This document shows positions 20,917-32,221 of a stretch of 64,000 nucleotides of DNA, piece by piece. The translations under genes and the position numbers were made by a program. Source of the DNA: Leucosporidium creatinivorum (Eukaryota; Basidiomycota; Microbotryomycetes; Leucosporidiales; Leucosporidiaceae); assembly GCA_001600635.1 (NCBI GenBank), contig BCKL01000010.1, positions 88,747 to 152,746 on the forward strand. The letters are read 5' to 3'. The notes under the pieces were generated by a model. The model did no database searches, was not told the origin of the DNA, and saw nothing but the letters and a program-made list of their open reading frames with translations. Every line of letters starts with the position of its first letter. Position 1 is the first letter of the stretch.

Positions 20917-22552
20917 GTTCGAGTCAGGGATTGCTTTGTAGCTCGTTGGAGGCTTTCGTGGTCTTTCGGGGGCTGTTGGGTGGTTCGAGGTGAGCAAGGC
21001 GCGTCTCACTGCAAATGAGAGACGCGTGTCTGCTCGTTAAGACTCACGAAGTGGAAGCTACTGTACTGCACGCTGTTGTAGCTTCTGGTCGTTTCCGGGG
21101 AGGCCTGGTAGCGAAGAGGCGGAGTCGAAGCAGCGAGATGCGAGGTTGAGGGGAGAGCGCAAGGGGGGGAAGGGACTTCAACCGTCGCTTTGGCTCGGGT
21201 GCGAAAGCCTTCCCTTCGCGCCTCTCATTTACACGGCGTGCTGAGACCGAACCTCATTCCAACCAAGGCATGTACAAACAAACTAGGCTCTCCGTCCTGT
21301 GACCCTTCGAACCACTCGCAGAGCTCTTTCGCTCCCCTCTCTCTCCAACTCGGCTCGGCGTTTCGGCTCAAGGCTCAAGGACCATCTTCCACTACATCTG
21401 AGCAGGCGGGGGTAGACGTTCATGGTAGCTCTCGAGCTATGTCTGCAGCCCGTCCCGGGCAACCGCCTGCTCTCTCCAAAGTGTGGGAGAGAGACTCTCT
21501 CACCGCCCTCTGAGCTGTTCGCTCCTTGTCTTCCGCCCCTTTCGTTGTGCTCTTCTCGACTCGCTTCTTTGATCCTCTGCTGCCCAACAGCAGGGCAAGG
21601 GGAGCTCGTTTGATCTCTCTGTTGCTTTGCCAGACGTCGAGCTGTAGGCTAACCACTTCTGCTCTTTCCCCTCTCCCTCCTCACCCTTCGCATCACACCT
21701 CCGCCAACTCTCTCAACATCTCGCCCATGCCCCTACTAGACTACAAGATGGACTGATAGGATACTTTCGGACTAGGCTATGCTCCCACTCGTGCTCGATG
21801 TACGTTCCTTCATCTCACCTGCCCGCGTCAACCGTCGAACACTTTTCCCCTCGCCTTCTCGCCTCCGCTTCTCGTTCGCACCACCCCCTCATGTCGACGT
21901 CGTTCAAAGAGTAACCAGCCTGTATCACGGCCCTAACACCTGTGGCTCTATCGGAGTACACCGCGGTAGAATGGGCACCAGGTTCCCGAGCCGCATTGCC
22001 TCGAGCTCTCGAGGGTGACCTTGAGCTGCTTCAAGGTGGTTGTCGGTGCCGGTGACGGTTTGATGAACGATTTTGCATGTGCTGGAGGGCGTGTGTTCGA
22101 GTGTGCAGGGACGAGACAGCGATACGAGGGACCGAGAACGACGCTGACCTCGCTTTCCTTTCTCATTTCTCCAGCTGGATGCGCTCGGTCGACTGTGCCG
22201 GGCTACACGAGGTAGGCTACCCGTTCACCTCCCCTGTCCTCCATCGGGAGCAGAGCGCTGACCCATTGCATTTCGCAGGTTTGCTCATGCTCGGCGAAGT
22301 CTCGGCTTCGATGGTGCGCATTGCTCGTTAATGTAAGCTTTGACAGTTCTTCCCTCCCTCGGAACCCCTCGCTGACCTATCTGTCCCCCTTTCTCACCTC
22401 CTCTGCCTCATCGACTCCCACCATCTCCCGCCCGCCGTCTCCTCCCAACCGTCCTCACTAACCTCGCCGCTTCCTCTCCGTCACTCGGCGCTCACTCTCG
22501 CTCGCCGCATAGGCTGCCGCCGTCAGGGCGGCGTGGGTGGGGCTAAGATCTT
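20917..22552. other. Gene-poor 1.6 kb with a possible spliced plus-strand transcript
   Basis: No recognisable protein is encoded here. On the plus strand a run of splice-like signals is visible: an ATG at 21779 with a donor at 21800 (GTACGT), a CCTAAC branch and TAG acceptor ending 21969, an open stretch, a GCTGACC branch with a CTCCAG acceptor ending 22175, a donor GTAGGC at 22211, and a GCTGACC/TTTCGCAG acceptor ending 22279, then an in-frame stop near 22334. Joining them gives a short reading frame of roughly 100 residues that I cannot assign. It may be a small gene, a non-coding RNA, or the 5' leader of something degenerate. The first part (20917-21200) contains the MCM2 promoter. Confidence 0.3.
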
Positions 22553-22822
22553 CTAGATGAGGGAGCCGCGTTTGGCGACTTGGCGGAGCTGCTCGGCGAG
22601 TCTTCGACCGCGAGCGGTGGAGTGTAAGGCAGGCCGATCTCCCTTAGCGATGACGCGCAAGATGCCGTCGAGAGTAAGGGCCCAGAAAGCGGCAACTTCG
22701 AAAACTAGCTCGGTCGCCAATTCTCGCACTCGAGAGGTGAGGAAGGGGAGTGCGAAGTCGCCTTGGCGAACGGCCACGACGCCTCGCTGCTTCACTTTAC
22801 GGCTCGTCTTCGAGCAACGAGC
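22553..22822 (-). CDS. Small conserved-looking exon, protein of unknown function
   Basis: An open exon of 89 codons plus stop follows a TTTAG acceptor at 22823. It reads as basic residues (SRKVKQRG) and then amphipathic helices (ALPFLTSRVRELATELVFEV, AAFWALTLDGILRVIAKG) and a basic tail (ARGRRLAEQLRQVAKRGSLI). Codon use is GC-ending, as in the surrounding genes. The upstream coding exon, and so the true start, was not found; a start at the internal GTG is unlikely. The helical pattern could belong to a histone-fold or small adaptor subunit, but I do not recognise the family. It lies just downstream of the RNase III gene on the same strand. Confidence 0.4.
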   Translation of the reverse strand, partial: ARCSKTSRKVKQRGVVAVRQGDFALPFLTSRVRELATELVFEVAAFWALTLDGILRVIAKGDRPALHSTARGRRLAEQLRQVAKRGSLI

Positions 22823-23020
22823 CTAAACTACCGTCGCCAACAGCGAGCAGAGGACCACTGAAGAGGAAGCGAGCGCGATGTGACGTTGACTCGGAGCTAG
22901 CCTGCTCGGCGAGCCCTGACGCTGAAGGCCTAAATCGCTTCTCTCGAAGACCTCATCGCAATACGAACATGATTCCAATACGACGACGAATTAAACCAAG
23001 TGAATACCCACCAGCGCCTC

Positions 23021-24224
23021 TCAAGCGGCTACATCTCCATCCCTCTTCAAGTCCCCTCCGCCTTGGCGAACCCCTTGCTCAGCCCCAACCTCCCACCTTG
23101 CCCCCGAAGCCAAGAAACCCCGCAGAGCACTATCCCTCGCATCGCCCTGCTTCTTCCCCACTCCGCAAGCAACCTCTACGCCCTCTATCCATAGCGCCGA
23201 ATGCCATCCCTCGCCTCGGCTCCAATTCTCCTCCCAACGATGCTTAGCTGAGCTTGGATCTTCATGATGGATGGGATGAGTTGATAGGGAAAGATGAGGT
23301 GTGGTGGAGGATGAGGAATGGGGAGTGTTGTCTGGAGCGAGGCGAGCGAGTGGAGAGAGGGGAGGAAGCGCGAAGTGAGATGAGCGTTAGCATTTCGAAC
23401 GTGGGGGGCGCGATGAGTCGATCGACAGAAGCAACGTACATGTGTTCGTAGCTTCGTCTAGTCGCCGCTTCCGTATAACCCCTCGACCCGTCTCTGCCTT
23501 CTCAACAGCCTTCGTTCGAAACTCGGCAGCCAGCTCATCCAAAGATGGGAAAGCGCCGCTCCCGAGTACCGTTTGGCACCATTGCTCCACCTCGTCTTGT
23601 CGACTCGAGGAATCGTCGCGAAGGAGAGCTCCGAGATGAGCTTCGAAAGCGTCGGCGATGAGGAATTGACGTTCGGCGAGGGGGACGGGGTCGTGAGGCG
23701 AGTCGTGGACGAGGAGAGTGCGGTTCAGGTTGTATGCCCATCCGAGGTGCGAAAGGGTGTCATTCGAGACGAGTAGTTCTCGTATTTGCTGTCGGCCGAA
23801 GCGAGATGAGCGCCGAACCGGATTCGAGGCGCCGAAAGGTCAATTCACTCACCGCTAGCCCGCCAGATGCGAGATCAGGGTACCGGCTAGAGAGGAACTC
23901 GCTGGTCTCCCACTGCCACTTGGAATCCCCCATCCATTCATCCCTTCGATTGCTGCCCAGCTCGGCGTCGTAGTTGGCAGAGGACGCTTCGGCGGTCAAA
24001 TCGAGGATGTAGCTCTTGTGCGTGCGAGCTTGCAGGCGGAGATTGGGTGTGCGAATTTGTGGGAGTGGTGGGAGCTTGCTCAAGTCGAGCGGAAGTCGAG
24101 GCGGAGCCCAATGCGCCGGAGGAGATGAAGTTGTTTGAGGCGGCAGCAGCAGAGGGCCGTCCATCCCGGGTGGGAAGGAGTGCAGATAGGGCGCAAGTCG
24201 AGCAACTTTAACGAGCTGTGACAA
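23021..24224 (-). CDS. Ribonuclease III with C-terminal dsRNA-binding domain
   Basis: Double-strand-specific endoribonuclease, 343 aa, about the size of fission-yeast Pac1. Exons: 24224-23853, 23788-23440, 23331-23021, all phases closing. The RNase III signature is EWMGDS, with Glu96 and Asp100; the second metal-binding pair lies in IADAFEAHLGAL, with Asp170 and Glu173, so the four catalytic acidic residues appear intact. Between them are RYPDL and LLVSNDTLSHLGWAYNL, typical of the fold. Exon 3 encodes a linker and then a compact dsRBD (WHSALWIEGVEVACGVGKKQ, then DARDSALRGFL). Intact catalytic residues argue against the ribosomal protein mL44, which has the same domain order but usually lacks them. 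Likely roles are rRNA, snRNA or snoRNA processing. A proline-rich antisense frame overlaps exon 3 and is a shadow. Confidence 0.85.
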
Positions 24225-24380
24225 GCTAGCTGTAGGCGAAGAGACAAGACGAGCGAGTAAAGCGGAGGAGATGAACCCTTGGCTGGCTGGCCTTGGAACT
24301 CGAGCCTGTCCGGTCCAAGCTCAAATTCCTCGAGCTGGCTCTCCCTCTGCCCACCATCACCTCGTCTTCAGCAGTCGGCC
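24225..24380. promoter_or_regulatory. Short divergent promoter, RNase III/OTU gene
   Basis: Only 156 bp separate two divergent start codons, so the genes probably share a bidirectional promoter. No specific element was recognised. Confidence 0.5.
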
Positions 24381-27300
24381 ATGTCGTCTCCCAAGAAGAA
24401 AAAGCACAACCTCAGTACACCGCCCAATAGCCCACGCAAGGCTAAGCGCTGTACGTCGCTCAAACGCGTTCCGCTGAGCTGTCACTGAACACTGCTCCCT
24501 TCGTAGCCCCCGTGAAGCCTTACTCCCCGCTGAAAGGACTCGTCCTACAAGCCAAATATCATTACAAACTCCTAGAGCGCGAGAGAGCCAAAGGTGAGTG
24601 GCTTGCTCGCTCTTGTACGCCCCCTCGCTGACCCGCCGGTTTCTCAGCTCTCCTGCTGGCTGGCCTGGGCGTCCCGACTTCACCTGCTCCTATCGCACGT
24701 CAACCCATGGTCACCGGTTAGTCGCATGCCTCCTCGCCAGTCCGAGAAAGCTACAGCTGACCTGACTCGCGCGTTCCTCCAGACCCCGCTCCATCGGACA
24801 ACGGCGACAAGATGGAGGTGGACGATGCGCCTGGTGAGCGTAATTTCCCCACTGAAGTGCAGAACCTAGCTGACGCGCTTGCGCCTCTTCGCAGCCCCCT
24901 CTGCTTCGACCACCATCCCCGGCTCGGGCGTTCTCACCGAGAAGGGCATCGCAGCCTCCCAGGAGGCCAAAGACGAGGAAATGCTCGATACCGACGCCAG
25001 TACGTCCTTTGCAGGCTTAACCGAAGCTCTCGCTGACCCATCGCGCCCATCAGCCGAAGTGTCGGAGGAAGCGCGCCAGGAGGTCATGGACTCCAACCTC
25101 CTCCTCACTCTCTCGTCCACCGTGAGTGATTGACGCGTTCGGCCCTCTCCCTGAACATCGCTGATACTGTGCATCGTGGCAGAGCATCGCATTTACCATC
25201 CTCAACACCGATTCCTACCTCGGACTCACCATCGGTCCCTTCGACTCGTCTCCGAACGGCTCAGTCCCAGGGGATGGAGACTGCGGCCTCACCTCCATCG
25301 TACTGCGGCACATCAAGGTGGGACCCGGCTTCTACGCCAGCGTCGCGGCCGCCGTCTTCGACCTCCGTCGTCGACTCGGTGCCGTCGCCGACGAAGCTGC
25401 TCGGCGCAAGAGGGCTGAAGGCGGTGTATTTGATGTGGATGCGGACATGGAGGCTGCACAGTGGGAGGATGTCGGATTCGCGATGGGCAAGAATGGAGCT
25501 TGGATGAACGACGCGGGCATTCAGCTCGTCACCGCTCTCTTCGACAAGAACGTTGTCGTCCTGGCCGCCAACCCCTTCAACGACGAGGACGACGAACTCG
25601 AGCGCACCATCTTCCTCAAGCCGGCGACTCCTCTCCCCTCCAAGCTCCAATTCCCTACTCGCTTCCTCATCTCCCCCGACGACCCCATCTCCATCCTCCA
25701 CAACAAGGTCGACCACTACAGCTCCTACGAGCGCGAAGTTGGCGCAGTCGACCGAATCCCTCCCGAGGCCTACGTCCTCCCGAGCGAGCAGATTCCCGTC
25801 GCGTTCGATCCTACTCGCCGAGTCGAGGTGTTCCGGCTTCTGCCTGGTGAGTTGGGGCGGTCGAAGCCCGTTCGAGCAGGTCGAATTGCGAGCTGACATC
25901 TCTCTCGCTTTACACTCGACAGCATCTCAAGCTCTCGATATCGACGCTCACGAGTCCTCGGAGGACGATCAGGACTTGGTCGACGAGATGGACGAGTCGG
26001 AGGAAGGCGAGGAGGACGACGAGCGCGATGAGATGGACCAGGAACTCGCCACCGTCGAGGAGGATGGGGACGATGAGGATGATGAGGAGTACTCGGGTTA
26101 GTAACCGACCTTGCTTGTCTCGCTCCTCGCCGGAGAACGCTCGCTAACCAAGGTTCGTTCTCTCGCGCTCGCAGAGGAGGAAGACGCGTCCGCCCATCCA
26201 GCTTCTCAGCTGGGTCCGGCGTCGCCGTCTCCCTCCCCTCAACACGCCCAAGCCCCCGCCGCCAACACCAAGTCCTCCATTGTTCCCTCACTCGACGACG
26301 ACGACGACTGGCTTCCGCCGCCCGGATGGGATCCGACTACCGATCCTCACGCCTATGTCCTCTCGTCCTCCGCACCTCCTTCTCCTTCGCCTTCGCGCCC
26401 TTCGCCTCCTAAGAAGCAGCGCCCCGACTCCGCTCCCTCCAACGCGCCCTCCAAACCCTCGCCCGCTCCTCCCCAAACCTCAAACGCTCCCTCCGAGACG
26501 GCCGCCTCGCCGAAGCAGAGGCAGAGCTCGAAGAAGAAGGGGAAGCAGGACGCTAGTGGAGGGGACAGTAAGATGACTGGGCCGGAGGACAGTAGTGAGA
26601 GGGATGCGCTTGAGAAGGATGGGGATAGCCGGATTAAGGGCGAGGCGAAAAATGTCGAGACGAAGAAGGGCGGCGCGAAGAAGGGAGGGTCGAAGAAGGG
26701 GGCGGGAGGAGGAAAAGCAGGCGAGGAGGACGAAGGAGAGGCTGACGTGCTGGAGGATGTTGAAGCGAGGTGAGTCCTCGACTTGGGAGGCAGGCTGGAG
26801 CCGAGCTGACCGGTCTCCCTCCCTCTTTTTCCTCCTCCTCGCTCCCCTCCTCCTCCTTCGTCAACGTCGACGACCACTACCCGCCTCCGACTCGCTTGCT
26901 CATCCTCAGCGCCCTCCCCGCCTGCAAGAAGGGACCCCACGCCGACGTCAAAGTCAAGCTTGAGCTCCTCCGTCCTCTCGAAGCCGTCGTCGGCGTCCCA
27001 AACGAACGGAACCCCTTCCTCCTCCGCTCTCGCCTCTTCAAGGAAGGCACGCCCGTCGACCCCTCCGCTCCCGCTGGACCCGTCAAGATCGGACCCGACG
27101 GCTTATCGGCGCCGAAGAAGGACCCCGGCGTCAAGCCTTACGATGGAGTGTTGGAATTGGCGGGGAGAAGGCTCACGATTAGGAGGAACACGGGTCGGTC
27201 TGATAGGAGTGTTAAAAGTGAGCTCTTTTCCCGCCTTCGTTCGTCAAGCGCACGAGCTGACCTGCTCTCTCACCCAACAGGGCCCGCTCATATGTCCGTG

Positions 27301-29741
27301 AAGCAGCGCAGGGAGCGGAGTGAAAAGAATGGAGAGCTGCTGAGGTCGTGGAAGACGAAGGAAGAAGATACGGAGTACGAGGGGCATGAGAAGTTTTTGG
27401 AGGAATTTGAGGGCAAGATTGGTGAGGGGGAGAAGGACAACGTTGCAGGTGAGTGTTCGCTTTGCGCTCTCCCACATCCCTCCTCGAGCGTACGCTACTG
27501 CACAAGAAGCACGTGCTGACTCGCCAACTCCTCTACAGAGTTCCCTGCCTACCTCCTCCGCCTCCTCCTTCGCGGTCAGCAACGGGTCGCGTGGCATATC
27601 AGCCGAGGCTTCTGCTCCCCACGAGTTGCTATCCACCTCTTCCATCTCGACGGCACCCCTCGCTCCCCCGCCGAGCTCCTACCTCTCCGCAACCACCTTC
27701 TCGGCGACGCCTGGACTCGCGGAGCTCAGCTCCATCATCTCGCGAACGAGATTTCGCTCGCTCTCAACACTCCTCAAACCATCTCTCCCCACGCTTTCTA
27801 CGGCCCTACACCCTTCTCGAGCTTCGACATTCGGCACGTCATTTATGACAAGGAGTTCACCCCCTCAACCGCCGACGGCCCTCCTGGAGTCATCGACGCC
27901 GAGCACGAGAGGGCGGCCGGCGGTTCCAGTCGAGTCGGAAAGATGTCTTTCATCACGTCGATTAGGAGTACGGGCAAGAAGGTACTGCAGAAGACTACTA
28001 TGGAGGAGATTAGGAAGAGACAGGAGGGTCCGATGCCGGCGCTGAAGGCTGATGGGCAGGCAGCGGGATATGGGGGAGATGCGAATGGAGCAGACGGAGG
28101 GTTTGGAAGGACAAAGAGTCATGATGTGAGTCATCTTCAGGCTGCAGCGATGAGGCTCAGGCTAACCCGTATCTCTCGCAGTCTTTATCGATGCGCGAGA
28201 GCTTCCCCTCGACGGCATCGACCTACGAGTACGGCTCTATCAACGTCAAGAGCACCCCCTCCGACTCCTTCCCCTCCCTCCCATCCTCGCCAACCGTCGA
28301 CTTCTTCTGGTCGTTCATCTACGACCAAGAGTCGAACTCAGTCGCGCTGGTCAGGATTCGCGAGGGGCTGCAGACGCTCGCTCACGACCAGTGGCACGGA
28401 ACGGGCTATGATGAGTGGATGGACTTCCAAGTCGAGCAGGGTTGGGTCTCGAGGGAGGAGGCGACGAGGCAGCAGAGCGTCGGTTCGCGTCGCGCCTACC
28501 CAACGAACGGCGTTTGCCCTTTCGAGAGTTTCTTCACCGTGAGTCTGTTCTATTTCTACTCGCTACTCGAGATCAGCCGCTGACGCCGACGTCCGTACAG
28601 CAACACCCCAGGAACCCCTTCAGCAGGATCCGGCGTTGGTTCGGCCCCGAAGGAATCGACGTAGGCGGCGGCCTCTGCATTCGGCCGAAGACCATGAGCT
28701 GATTCACCCTTTGCACTATGCAGTTCGTCGTGTCGCCCTCCAGCACGGAGTACAAGTTCATGACCCCCGGCTCGACGTCTCGCCTCAAAATCGAGCCTCG
28801 CTACATCACCATCGCCCCCGAAGCCCGCTCGCGGTTCCTCGACGCCAAAGGAACGGCGGTCGACGCCAACATCAAGCTCTGGGGCTTTATGGACCCCGAC
28901 ACCCTCTCCCCCTCCTTCTACACCTCCACGGGCAACTCCGAGATCTTCAAGCCCATCGCTGTCGACCGTCTCATTGGCACCAACCCGGCCAACCGCGAGC
29001 GCCTGCTCCGCGGGATCGACGATTGGGGATTGGCGATTATTGATGGAAGAGTACCGGGATTGGAGTTTGATTGGGAGGAGGAGGAGAAGGAGGAGTTGAG
29101 GACGAGGGTGAGTTCGGCTCGGCTTTGCTTGCGCGGTTGCGAGGAGCGGGGCGGTGGGGCGCGTGCTGACTCCTCGTCGTGGCTCAACAGGTCAAGGGTC
29201 GGTCGGAGAACGTCAAAAGCACCGTCGACATCAAGTTTGACGAGGGCTTGAGCGGTGGATACCTCCCAGTCAGCTCGAGCGTCGCCAGCTCTACTCTCGG
29301 TCTGCGGGCTGACCTTCGCTGACTCCGCAGGCTAGATTCACTCCGAGCAAACCGCCCTCCAAGTCGCGCAAAGCGTCCGGCCCGCTCTACATCTCTGGCC
29401 TGTTCGTCGTCCCCAAATTGGGCCCGAAGGAGGTCGAGCAGGTTTTCTACTGCCGCTCGGGGGTCGGGGTCTCGTTCAGAGATGGTTCCGTTCTGGAGGC
29501 AAATGTTGGAGACGGTCCCATCCCTAGCGGGTTCTACTGGGACGAGGGGGCGGGGGAATGGTGGGCGTGGATCGGGAGAGACGGTCGCCGAATCAGGAGA
29601 CCGGTGCGCCTGCTCTTCATCCATGACAAGGAGAAGAGCGATGAGGCTAGGTTGGCGCGCGTATGGGCGACGTTCCAGGCGGGCGGCGAGTACCAGAGGG
29701 GGCGTGGAAGGAAGAAGCAGCAGGCGAGCGGCGACGAGTAG
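24381..29741 (+). CDS. Giant OTU-domain protein (putative deubiquitinase), 1411 aa
   Basis: Seventeen exons close in phase to 1411 aa: 24381-24450, 24507-24593, 24648-24716, 24783-24833, 24895-24999, 25054-25121, 25183-25846, 25923-26096, 26175-26769, 26910-27217, 27281-27448, 27539-28125, 28182-28538, 28601-28660, 28724-29107, 29191-29268, 29331-29741. The N-terminus is basic (MSSPKKKKHN). An OTU cysteine-protease pattern follows: PGDGDCGLTSIV with Cys184 as nucleophile, a WMNDAGIQLVTALF helix-strand and NKVDHYSSYE with His328. Then come a very acidic stretch, a Pro/Ser-rich and Lys-rich linker, and about 800 residues with several folded-looking blocks (EFPAYLLRLLLRGQQRVAWH, VDFFWSFIYDQESNSVALVR, PLYISGLFVVPKLGPKEVEQ) that I cannot assign. 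It could cleave ubiquitin or a ubiquitin-like chain, by inference from the OTU triad only. Two adjacent genes read as one is possible but no internal stop or start supports it. Confidence 0.75.
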
Positions 29742-29971
29742 AAGGAAGTAGTGCTTTCGCTTGATGGCTTGCAGATGAACTCAGAAGCTCGAGTTCAGTT
29801 GATTTGGGCCTCCGCGACGAGAGCGACGCGAGGGTGAGAGCGAGAGATTCAGAGGTGCTCAAGTCAAGGCCGTCAAGGGAGAGCAGCGACCTGGGCACTC
29901 CCTTTCGCTCTCCCCTCAAGTCTGCTACCGCTCGCTCAGACGCTTCAGCGACCGCTCAGGATACTGAGAGC

Positions 29972-31264
29972 ATGTCCAAACCTCGCTCTACACCTGCCAA
30001 GCGCCCTTCTAGCGGAGTACAGATCTCGCGCTCGCCCTCGAAGCAACCGCCCCCCTCGCGCGCTCCTCCCGCTCCGTGGCTCCCTTCTAACGCGCCAGGG
30101 TACGCTCCTCCCACCTCAAGCTACTCGAACTCGACCGCCGTGTCTTCTAAGCAGCGCGCTAGTACCCTCCCTCCCCCCGCTACCGCTTCTCTCGCGCCTC
30201 CCGCTTCCGCTTCCAATTCGCCGTGCAAGACTTCGACGGGCAAGCACGAGCAGGAGAGCAGCACGGAGCGTCTATCCCTCGCTCCTTCGCCCTCCCCCAC
30301 CGACGACGCTGGCCCATCCGTCGCCTCAACCTCGCCGAAGCACGAAACCGTCGAGGACTCGACTCTCATTCCTCCTATCGGCTTTGGAGCTTTCGCCACG
30401 GCCATCTCGCGCCATGGGATGAAGAAGACCGAGAAGATTGACGGCTCTACGGAGATGCTGGTGGAGACGGCGCTGACTGCAGTTTGGAACGGCATGAGCG
30501 CCGAGCAGCAGGAGGTGAGTGGAGATAGCGGCTGTCGGCGTAGAGAGAGAGGTAGGGTAGGATGGAAGCTGACCTGCTGGTGTGATACAGAAGTGGAGAA
30601 AGGCCGAGTCGTTCAAGCCCAAGAAGAACGAGATCCTCCCCATGCGCCCCTCCTCGGTCGTCGCCCCGGGCTTCTCCCCTCCTCCGAAGCTTTGGACTGT
30701 GAAAACCGAGAAGAAGCTTAGGGGTATCGGCGCTCGAGCGTTCAAGGAGCTGCAGGTAGATTTTCAGGCCAAGGAGGACCAGTGGGCGCACGGGATGGGA
30801 GGGGGAGATTGGAGGGTGTATGTGGGAGCGGTCTCGGCTGCGGTGTTGGAGGTGGAAAGGCTGATCAAAGAGGGTGCGGTCAAGGTGGGTTGTCCCCAGC
30901 TGTTCAACAAGCACTAATCCGATTCATGAAGCTGATGTGGACGCTCATCAGGCTCCCGTCAACCCTGTCGCCGTCGACCGAACCCTCACAATCGCCAAAA
31001 CGAAGAAGGGTACCAAAGCTCGGAGGCAGAAGAAGGTCAGCAAGACCGAGTCGAACAAGCGCAAGCGTAGTATTGAGATGGATGAGACTGAGGAGAGTGA
31101 TACGGCGCCTGTCAAGGTGAGTTTCGGCGCGACCTTTGTAACGAGCTCGGCGCTGATGCGGGTCGTGTACGCAGGTCAAGATCAAGACCAAGAGGAGCCA
31201 AGGAACGGGTCTCAAGCAGAGTAGGGAAGGCAAGCGGGGCGTTAAGCACTACAACTACACCTAG
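29972..31264 (+). CDS. HMG-box-like nuclear protein
   Basis: A 363-aa protein from four exons (29972-30514, 30591-30884, 30952-31116, 31175-31264), all in phase 0. The first 130 residues are Ser/Pro/Ala-rich and disordered. Next comes an HMG-box-like segment: FGAFATAISRHGMKK, then a helix ending AVWNGMSAEQQEKWRKAESF, the tryptophan pattern of HMG helix 2, here split by the first intron. A Lys/Arg-rich tail (TKKGTKARRQKKVSKTESNK and SNKRKRS) could serve as a nuclear localisation signal. The end is basic (KRGVKHYNYT). Chromatin or DNA binding is the likely role; the box is divergent, so I hold the family call loosely. It lies 230 bp downstream of the OTU gene on the same strand. Confidence 0.6.
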
Positions 31265-32221
31265 CCGAGAAGATGAGTCAGGGCAGCCGGGACTGTGTCT
31301 TTGGCGGAGACGATGCTGGAGGGCTTTGAAGGTGTAAGAGGAGATGTAGGTGGTTGAAGGAGGCGCTTGTAACGCGTTTGAGTGTCCTGCGATACAGAAG
31401 GTCGGCTTGGGCACGTGAGCGAGAGAAGCGAAAAGGCGAGCTCCGGCGATGACTGCGGACCAAGTAGCGAGACTCTTGTGTGCGGCTAGGTTGCGCTGAG
31501 CTCAAAGTGATACCGACGAGTATCAGTAGGGGTACATGGATGCCAAGAAAACGTTGTCGGCGGACGATGAAGCGATCCGTATGTGCTCGAGCCTCGGTGC
31601 TGTGAGGCGCTGCTCGGCGACCGTTCTCCTTGCCGCAGAAGGTCAGGGGCGGCTCCTTCGTTTGCTCAGAGGCTCGGTTCCCATAGAAGCGACTACTTTG
31701 GTACACCTGCTTACTCTATGAGGCTCTAGCGACGCACATAACTCATAGGAGAGCGCCCGAGCCTTTCCCGGCGAGCCATCGCCGAAGGCAGAGTAAAGGC
31801 TACAGCCACTTCTTTGGAATTAGCAGAGCCGTGGGGACTTGCAAAGCCGCTCAAGCTACTTTCATCAGCATTTCTGAGCCTCCTCTGACTCCCTATCGCC
31901 CTACATCTCTCACTTTGCCCGCAGCTCAGGAGTCGGCGATGTCAAACCCAACTCAGCAGCACTCCTAAAACAGACATCCCGTCATGCTCTCGTACACATT
32001 CAATTTCATCCGTAGTCAGCCGGGAATTGGAAGCAGACCCGCTTTTTTTCAAAGAGGTGACGTCGGCGGGAGGAAGTTGACGAAGCTCGGCTTGCAACTT
32101 GTGCTCCTGCACCTCACCCGTCTCTCGTCTCGACAGCTTCCAGCACCTCGCACTACCACGAGGCTCTCCTCGACTTACAGGGACCCGCATCAAGCACTTT
32201 AACTCCCTCGAAAAGCTCGCG
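31265..32221. other. Intergenic region between HMG-like and Frag1-like genes
   Basis: Almost 1 kb without a convincing gene. A possible tiny spliced frame starts at 31536 (MDAKKTLSADDEAI) with a GTATGT donor and an acceptor CCGCAG ending about 31640; it would give only some 40 residues and has no recognised homolog. The right part (about 31850-32220) is pyrimidine-rich, as expected for the promoter and leader of the next gene. Confidence 0.35.

Noticed and set aside
22750-23247. Proline-rich plus-strand open frame of 165 codons
   Set aside because: The opposite strand encodes the dsRBD exon of RNase III with exact splice phases; the plus frame is low complexity.
24381-29741. Reading this locus as an Spt16 or other chromatin factor because of acidic and Lys-rich parts
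   Set aside because: No Spt16 peptidase-like or PH-like blocks are present; the GDGDC and DHY pattern fits OTU better.
31278-31706. 142-codon minus-strand open frame downstream of the HMG-like gene
   Set aside because: No domain, antisense to splice-like plus-strand signals, composition unlike neighbouring genes.
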